Shown here one piece after another: positions 7,647 through 11,423 of a DNA stretch of 11,423 nt. Within the stretch, counting starts at the first letter, position 1; the number at the start of each line of letters is the position of its first letter. This stretch comes from Candidatus Krumholzibacteriia bacterium (lineage in GTDB: Bacteria; Krumholzibacteriota; Krumholzibacteriia; Krumholzibacteriales; Krumholzibacteriaceae): positions 1 to 11,423 of the forward strand of contig JAQVGR010000021.1 in the NCBI GenBank assembly GCA_028696635.1. The letters are read 5' to 3'. The notes under the pieces were generated by a model. That model was not told where the DNA came from. It saw only the letters and a list, made by a program, of their open reading frames with translations, and made no database searches. Both the position numbers and the translations under genes were made by a program.

Positions 7647-9233
7647 TCAGGCGAAGACCCGGTACTCGAGATCAGGGAAGATGTTGTCCCTGCTCTCGAC
7701 CTCCTTGATCCACTGGTCGTTTATCCTCGAGCCGAGGATGTCGTGGTAGAGCCTGTCGAACCGTCCGATATGGTCCTTCGTGCGCTTGTTCGCGTACTCG
7801 ACCATCGTTCCGGTCTTCATTATAAACGCCCAGTCGCTGCTCTGTGCAAGCAGAAGCTCGCGCGCAGCCTGATTCAGCGCACGGCGCAGAACGCCGTCGG
7901 CGTGCGGGAACCGCCCGGCCATCTCGACCATCCGGTCGGCCGCCATGTGGAGGTGCCGGTAGATCCAGTCGTTGCTCCCCTCCAGCCACACCTCGTTGTA
8001 TCCCTTGTACCCCCACGACGACATCGACGGCTGCACGATCTGCAGCTTGGGGTGCCGTTCGAGGTATTCCGACGGGGTGATCGTCGCGATCGTCTCCTGG
8101 TCGTAATGGATCTTGCGCAGGAGGAACTCGATCCACTCGGGCCCCTCGTACCACCAGTGTCCGAACAGCTCGGCGTCGTACGGCGAGACGACGATCGGCG
8201 GGATGCCGAGCAGCGACGAGAGGTGCTCCACCTGCTTCTCGCGGTTGAACATGAAGTTCCCCGCGTGCTCGGCCGCCTTCTCGCGCGCCCGCGACGGCCG
8301 GTAGACCTCCTTCTCGTCGGTCGGCCCGGTGATCCGGTGATACTTTATCCCCGTGTGGATCCTGTTCCCGTCGGCGTGGAGGAACGGCCGTATGTAGTCG
8401 TAGTCGAGGTCGAACCCGATATCGCGGTAGAAATCGCGGTAATCGTAGTCGCCGGGGTATCCTTCGCGCGCGCTCCAGACCTGCTTCGACGACTCGCGAT
8501 CGCGGCCGAAGGCGGCGACGGCGGTGCCGGGGCAGTAGACCGGCGCGAAGACCCCGTAGCGCGGGCGCGGCGAGCCGAAGAGGATCCCGTGCGTGTCGGT
8601 GAAGAAGTACCGGATCCCCGCTTCCTTGAGAAGCTCGTCGGCGCCGGGCGCGTACCCGCACTCGGCGAGCCAGATCCCGCGCGGCCGCCGTCCGAGGTGC
8701 TTCTCGTAGTGGTCGGCGGCTATCATGACCTGTGCCCGCGCCGCTTTCCGGTTCGGCATCAGCGGAAGGAAGCCGTGCGTCGCTCCGCAGGTGATGATCT
8801 CGAGCCTCCCGGCGTCCTGGTGGCGGCGGAAGGCGGGGATGAGGTTGCTGCTGTAGCGCTCGGCGAAGACCTGGCGCGCCCGGGTGAAGCGCCAGTGGTA
8901 CATCAGGGCGAGCTCGTGGAACTCGGGCATCCAGCGTGTTCGCTCGATTTCCCGGCCGGCGAGGTCTATCAGCTTGTTCAGGTGCCGCAGGTACCTGTAC
9001 TGCAGGAGCGGATCGGACATCATCGAGAGGAGCGACGGGGTCAGCGACATCGTGATGCGGAAATCGACCCCCTCTTCCTCGAACCGGTCGAAGGTCTCGA
9101 TGAGCGGGATGTACGTCTCGGTCAGCGCCTCGAAGAACCAGTCTTCCTCGAGGAAGTCCTCGTACTCCGGGTGGCGCACGTACGGCAGATGCGCGTGCAG
9201 GACGAGCGCGAGGTAACCCTTCGGCGAGCTCAC
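7647..9233 (-). CDS. GH57 1,4-alpha-glucan branching enzyme-type protein
   Basis: A 528-residue cytoplasmic protein with all the marks of GH57 branching enzymes (alpha-amylase-like fold with a DUF1957-type helical part). These enzymes cut an alpha-1,4 chain and rejoin it as an alpha-1,6 branch in glycogen-like polymers. Motif 1 is HAHLPYVRHP (13-22) and motif 2 GATHGFLPLMP (150-160). GIWLAECGY (186-194) gives nucleophile Glu191, and PYDAELFGHWWYEGP gives acid Asp353. These numbers are close to the known catalytic pair of archaeal and Thermus GH57 branching enzymes. The stretch QPSMSSWGYKGYNEVWLEGS is typical of this subgroup. Tyr233 in APVYCPG sits about where the catalytic-loop tyrosine is expected, which favours branching over plain hydrolysis (inference). 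The start is GTG at 9233-9231, four bases (GTGA) overlapping the preceding gene's stop, so translation is probably coupled. An ORF extension upstream to 9881 is only open frame inside the neighbour. Confidence 0.92.
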   Translation of the reverse strand: MSSPKGYLALVLHAHLPYVRHPEYEDFLEEDWFFEALTETYIPLIETFDRFEEEGVDFRITMSLTPSLLSMMSDPLLQYRYLRHLNKLIDLAGREIERTRWMPEFHELALMYHWRFTRARQVFAERYSSNLIPAFRRHQDAGRLEIITCGATHGFLPLMPNRKAARAQVMIAADHYEKHLGRRPRGIWLAECGYAPGADELLKEAGIRYFFTDTHGILFGSPRPRYGVFAPVYCPGTAVAAFGRDRESSKQVWSAREGYPGDYDYRDFYRDIGFDLDYDYIRPFLHADGNRIHTGIKYHRITGPTDEKEVYRPSRAREKAAEHAGNFMFNREKQVEHLSSLLGIPPIVVSPYDAELFGHWWYEGPEWIEFLLRKIHYDQETIATITPSEYLERHPKLQIVQPSMSSWGYKGYNEVWLEGSNDWIYRHLHMAADRMVEMAGRFPHADGVLRRALNQAARELLLAQSSDWAFIMKTGTMVEYANKRTKDHIGRFDRLYHDILGSRINDQWIKEVESRDNIFPDLEYRVFA

Positions 9234-10600
9234 TTGATCACCGGCGCCTTCTCGCGCGACCGCTTGCGCACGTCGGTCTCGATCGCGCGCTCCTCGACGC
9301 CGTCGCTCGAGACGGCGACGACGGGCAGGTCTATCGTGCCGTCGGGGAGACCGAAGCGCATCGTGAAGGTCCCGTCGCCGCGCAGCTTGACCTGCTTTCC
9401 CTGGACCGTCACCAGCGCGTCGGGCTCGGTGGCGCCGTAGAGGATCAGCTCGGTCGCCACGCGGAGGCGGAAGCTTCGCGCTTTTTTCGGGCGTTCCTGC
9501 ACGGGGCCGCTGCCGAAGCTCGAGACGGTCTCGGAACCGAGCTGCTCGACGAGGCGCTGTTCGAGCGCCGCGCGCATCTCGGCGCTCCCGCCGGCGGGGA
9601 CTTCGTACCCGCCCGAGGCTGAGAAGATCCGGTCGAAGAGATCGTCGGGGATCATCCAGCGGTCGTCGACGACGTCGCTGATCGTCCCGCGCGGTGTCTC
9701 GATGATCGCCGACTCGGCGATCACGATGAAGCGTCCGCCCGGCGTGACCACGCCGATCGCGACCTGCCAGCGCCCTCCGGAGGCGACGTTGATGTACCAG
9801 TTGCGCGCGTCGTAGGAGATCGGGATGTCGAAGTGCCCGCCTCCCTCGCGGCGGTCGAAGACGCGCAGCGCCATCGTGCACTGCGTCCAGCGGTCCCCGA
9901 TGCTGCGCTCGAGGTCGCGGAAGCGCTCGGCGGCGATCTCCCAGTAGACGAATATCCAGTGCGGGTCGCGCGTGAGGGCGACGATCCGCGTGGCGTCGTA
10001 GGCCTCGGGGATCTGCATCGACTCCACCGGCGGCATAGTCACGGGGCCGGCGGTGAGCTCGTACTTCCCCTCGACCGCCATCTGGCTTATCGTGCGCTCA
10101 TCGGCCCAGCCGCGCGGCTCGACGGCCTTTCCCCGGTCGGTTGCCGGGGGCTTTACCGCCGCGGGCCTCTTCTTCGGGGCGGGCTTCGGCCTGAGGGCCT
10201 TCGGTTTCGCTGCGGCCTTCGGCGGAGCGCTCTTCGGGGCGGGCGCGGCCTTCGGGGCTGACGCGGCTCGCGGCGGAGCGCTCTTCGAGGCGGCCTTCGG
10301 GGCGGCCATGGCGGAAGCGGCGCTCTTCGCCTTCGGCGCGGCCTTCGCCGGTCTTTTCCGCGCCGCCTTCCGTTTCGCCTTCGCCGGGCCCCTGGCGGGC
10401 AACCCGGATATCGCCGCTTTCGCGGCGGCCTTCGCCTTGCCCACCGCGCCGGAGGAGGCCCCCTCGGCGCCCTTTTTGCCGGCGAGCATCTCTTCGATGA
10501 TGTCGGCCTTGAGCATCCCGGCCGATACCCGTATCTTGTTCTTCCTGGCAAGATCGAGAAGGCCGGATTTCGTCATCTTCTGCAGTTCCGACCGTTTCAT
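9230..10600 (-). CDS. DUF4912-type protein with Rho-N/SAP-like N-terminus and Lys/Ala/Pro-rich linker
   Basis: First gene of the operon, 456 residues, no signal peptide. Residues 1-41 (SELQKMTKSGLLDLARKNKI, then a second helix pair) look like the Rho termination factor N-terminal/SAP helical fold, often nucleic-acid-binding. Residues about 42-160 are a histone-H1-like linker of Lys, Ala, Pro and Ser, strongly basic. From about 198, RIVALTRDPHWIFVYWEI (205-222) opens a domain that I recognise as DUF4912, running to about 325; it looks like a beta-sandwich. Residues about 378-446 (LILYGATEPDALVTVQGKQV) resemble an Ig-like or glucodextranase-B-like module. The ATG at 10600 has AAGGGAG 7 bases upstream and a promoter about 45 bp upstream. 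Coupling to a GH57 branching-type gene suggests a role tied to alpha-glucan granules or to enzyme recruitment, but no function is established. Confidence 0.82.
   Translation of the reverse strand: MKRSELQKMTKSGLLDLARKNKIRVSAGMLKADIIEEMLAGKKGAEGASSGAVGKAKAAAKAAISGLPARGPAKAKRKAARKRPAKAAPKAKSAASAMAAPKAASKSAPPRAASAPKAAPAPKSAPPKAAAKPKALRPKPAPKKRPAAVKPPATDRGKAVEPRGWADERTISQMAVEGKYELTAGPVTMPPVESMQIPEAYDATRIVALTRDPHWIFVYWEIAAERFRDLERSIGDRWTQCTMALRVFDRREGGGHFDIPISYDARNWYINVASGGRWQVAIGVVTPGGRFIVIAESAIIETPRGTISDVVDDRWMIPDDLFDRIFSASGGYEVPAGGSAEMRAALEQRLVEQLGSETVSSFGSGPVQERPKKARSFRLRVATELILYGATEPDALVTVQGKQVKLRGDGTFTMRFGLPDGTIDLPVVAVSSDGVEERAIETDVRKRSREKAPVIK
10105..10480 (-). repeat. Low-complexity Lys/Ala/Pro coding repeat with a 17-bp direct repeat
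   Basis: This stretch encodes the basic linker of the DUF4912 protein and is made of degenerate short repeats around GCGGCCTTCGGGGC on the + strand. CGGCGGAGCGCTCTTCG occurs identically at 10220-10236 and 10271-10287. Slippage or recombination between such copies would change the linker length in steps of 51 bp and keep the frame. It also produces long spurious open frames on the opposite strand. Confidence 0.7.
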
Positions 10601-10645
10601 GGCGGTTCTCCCTTCGCTTCTCCCGTCGATATTGGCTGAACTTTA

Positions 10646-10674
10646 ATAAAAGACCGGTCTCCGCGTAAAGTCAA
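10646..10674 (-). promoter_or_regulatory. Sigma-70-type promoter of the glucan/ligA operon
   Basis: Read on the - strand, TTGACT (10674-10669; five of six matches to TTGACA) is followed after exactly 17 bp by TTTTAT (10651-10646; four of six matches to TATAAT). Transcription would start near 10640, giving a leader of about 40 nt before the ATG at 10600. No other good promoter is visible in the short gaps within the operon, so this probably drives all four genes including ligA. Confidence 0.65.
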
Positions 10675-10683
10675 GGAGGAAAG

Positions 10684-10728
10684 CCGGTGCAGGTCAGGCG
10701 GACGCACAGAGGCGGACCGGAGCACCGG
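10684..10728. promoter_or_regulatory. 7-bp inverted repeat between divergent promoters (possible operator)
   Basis: CCGGTGC (10684-10690) and GCACCGG (10722-10728) form a perfect inverted repeat with 31 bp between the arms. It lies between the -35 boxes of the leftward and rightward promoters, where a shared regulator could bind. The segment also has the repeated string GGACCGGAG-like (around 10715 and 10745). In DNA this rich in G+C, short palindromes arise easily, so this is only a candidate. Confidence 0.3.
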
Positions 10729-10766
10729 ATCCTGCGGGAACAGACCGGACCGGAGAGAATATATAG

Positions 10767-10795
10767 TTGAAAACACTCACGTTTTGTGATATAAA
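10767..10795 (+). promoter_or_regulatory. Strong sigma-70-type promoter of the right-hand secreted protein
   Basis: TTGAAA (10767-10772) and TATAAA (10790-10795) are separated by exactly 17 bp; each box matches the consensus at five of six bases. It sits in the most AT-rich stretch of the intergenic region. The expected transcription start is about 10802, more than 250 nt before the ATG at 11056, so the mRNA would have an unusually long leader. Confidence 0.65.
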
Positions 10796-10980
10796 CCGGT
10801 CAGCGGCAAGAGATCGCGCCGGGGGTCCGGGACGGTCCGGCAAACGGTTGCCGTAAAAAGAAATTCGCTCAGTACGGCTCAGTGCCGGGCACCCACCAGT
10901 CCCTCCTGCCGAACCCTCCGGAACATGATGTCGTTGTGCGGCCTGTGTCTGCGCAGGTGAGGAGCCGGCCGGTCTGTCGA

Positions 10981-11005
10981 TCGAGCCGTCTTTCCGACGG
11001 CTTGG
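10981..11005 (+). other. Stem-loop in leader RNA
   Basis: AGCCGTC (10984-10990), loop TTTCC, GACGGCT (10996-11002) is a perfect 7-bp stem that extends by three more pairs, two of them G-U, to 10981/11005. It is not followed by a T-run, so it is unlikely to be an intrinsic terminator. It may be part of a folded leader. Confidence 0.5.
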
Positions 11006-11009
11006 TCTT

Positions 11010-11026
11010 CCGGCCGGGGCGGCCGG
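11010..11026 (+). other. GC-only stem-loop near the ribosome-binding site
   Basis: CCGGCC (11010-11015), loop GGGGC, GGCCGG (11021-11026) forms a 6-bp all-GC hairpin. It ends some 20 bases upstream of the purine-rich AAAGGGGGG that precedes the ATG at 11056. It could influence access to the ribosome-binding site. There is no T-run after it. Confidence 0.4.
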
Positions 11027-11055
11027 CCGCGGGCAGTACTTCAAAGGGGGGTCCG

Positions 11056-11423
11056 ATGTCTCGCGTTACACTGCGCGCCGCGGTAGTTGCGGCGCTCTGC
11101 CTTGCGATCTCCGTTTCGGTAATGGCGCGCGAGCCGCGCCGCGATCCCGGCCTGCGCCCGTACGTGCCGGCATCCGTCGATCCGCTCGAGGGGCCCCTGC
11201 CGGCGATGATGCGCGCCGGGGCAGCCGCGGTCGACACCTACTGCATCGTCTGGTACGACTTCGAGCAGATGAACTGGCAGGGGTGGACGAAGGTCGACAA
11301 CACCGTCCAGCGCGGCGTCTTCTTCCATGTCGACGATTTCGACGGCCTCGACGGCGGGACGCACGGGCGACTCGTCCCGATCGAGGGGGCGAAATCTCTG
11401 TGGTGCGGCGCCCGCCCGGGGAG
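11056..11423 (+). CDS. Secreted hypothetical protein, 3' end cut by window edge
   Basis: An ATG preceded by AAAGGGGGG at 5 bases spacing opens a frame that is still open at the window end (122 codons seen). Residues 1-24 form a clear signal peptide: MSRVTLR, then a hydrophobic core, ending SVMA|RE with a typical Ala cleavage site. The mature part begins with a Pro/Arg-rich segment. From about residue 60 comes an aromatic-rich region: DTYCIVWYDFEQMNWQGW, then VQRGVFFHVDDFDGL, then GRLVPIEGAKSLWCGARPG. I associate this arrangement with large exported beta-rich proteins of unknown function in candidate FCB-type phyla, but I cannot name a domain. The full length, and any C-terminal sorting signal, lie outside the window. 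A strong promoter and long leader upstream suggest independent regulation from the divergent operon. Confidence 0.8.
   Translation, partial: MSRVTLRAAVVAALCLAISVSVMAREPRRDPGLRPYVPASVDPLEGPLPAMMRAGAAAVDTYCIVWYDFEQMNWQGWTKVDNTVQRGVFFHVDDFDGLDGGTHGRLVPIEGAKSLWCGARPG

Larger units (their letters stand above)
10802..11055 (+). other. Long GC-rich structured leader, no gene recognised
   Basis: This is the non-coding part of the divergent region that would form the 5' leader from the promoter at 10767-10795. It holds CGGCAA/TTGCCG with an ACGG loop (10838-10853), a strong hairpin at 10981-11005 and another at 11010-11026. A GGGGGG-containing ribosome-binding stretch lies just before the ATG at 11056. 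I compared it by eye with common riboswitch cores (c-di-GMP-I, TPP, SAM, cobalamin) and recognised none. Open frames here on either strand are short, basic and unlike proteins. Confidence 0.45.

Noticed and set aside
7743..9440. 565-codon + strand ORF opposite the GH57 branching-type gene
   Set aside because: It is an antisense open frame caused by high GC and codon bias. The - strand has all GH57 motifs.
9234..9881. N-terminal extension of the branching-type GH57 up to 9881
   Set aside because: It is open frame inside the DUF4912 gene with no domain. HAHLPY lies at the expected position when the GTG at 9233 is the start.
10053..10646. 197-codon + strand ORF rich in Ala, Phe and Gly, looking like a membrane protein
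   Set aside because: It is the reverse reading of the Lys/Ala/Pro linker repeats. The hydrophobicity is a by-product of that composition.
10838..10853. CGGCAA-ACGG-TTGCCG hairpin as an intrinsic terminator or riboswitch core
   Set aside because: On the + strand it is followed by TAAAAAG, not by T residues. On the - strand the T-run precedes the stem. The GGCAAAC string alone does not match the c-di-GMP riboswitch consensus.
10694..11364. Small - strand ORFs in the divergent region (10694-11044, 10869-11237, 11041-11364)
   Set aside because: They have no ribosome-binding site or recognisable pattern, overlap the + strand promoter, leader or secreted-protein start, and have random basic composition.

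Overview
The window looks like a piece of a high-GC (about 70%) bacterial chromosome, probably from a little-cultured lineage known mainly from metagenomes. The partial secreted protein at the right end has a layout I associate with candidate phyla around the FCB group (Eisenbacteria- or Krumholzibacteria-like). That placement is an inference from protein style; there is no rRNA or other taxonomic marker to test it. I see no tRNA, rRNA, CRISPR array, insertion sequence or phage gene.

Left part (1-3117, + strand): the end of a MATE-family membrane exporter, cut by the window edge, then two exported proteins in tandem. Both resemble SGNH-type hydrolases, with an H-x-S-x-G block near the N-terminus. 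The first has an apparent frameshift that separates a lipoprotein signal peptide from its mature domain. The second is intact but carries a roughly 300-bp patch of about 54% GC inside an otherwise ~70-75% GC gene.

Central part (3128-10600, - strand): a compact four-gene operon read leftwards from a well-formed promoter at 10646-10674. In order of transcription it encodes a DUF4912-type protein with a Rho-N/SAP-like N-terminus and a Lys/Ala/Pro-rich tail, a GH57 alpha-glucan branching-enzyme-type protein, a second GH57 protein with a long C-terminal region of DUF3536 type, and NAD+-dependent DNA ligase (ligA). Two of the three junctions are 4-base GTGA overlaps, which suggests translational coupling; the third is a 14-bp gap. 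Three genes point to cytoplasmic alpha-glucan (glycogen-like) synthesis or remodelling. The DNA ligase is a housekeeping gene that appears to have been joined to the end of the operon.

Right part (10601-11423): a 455-bp divergent intergenic region holds a promoter for each direction (each with a 17-bp spacer), an inverted repeat between them, and a long (~250 nt) GC-rich leader with strong hairpins. The leader precedes the start of an exported protein that runs off the window.

The most interesting items are the glucan operon with its nucleic-acid-binding-like DUF4912 protein and coupled ligA, the frameshifted lipoprotein, the low-GC patch, and the structured leader. I found no clearly new defence, mobile or RNA-guided system.
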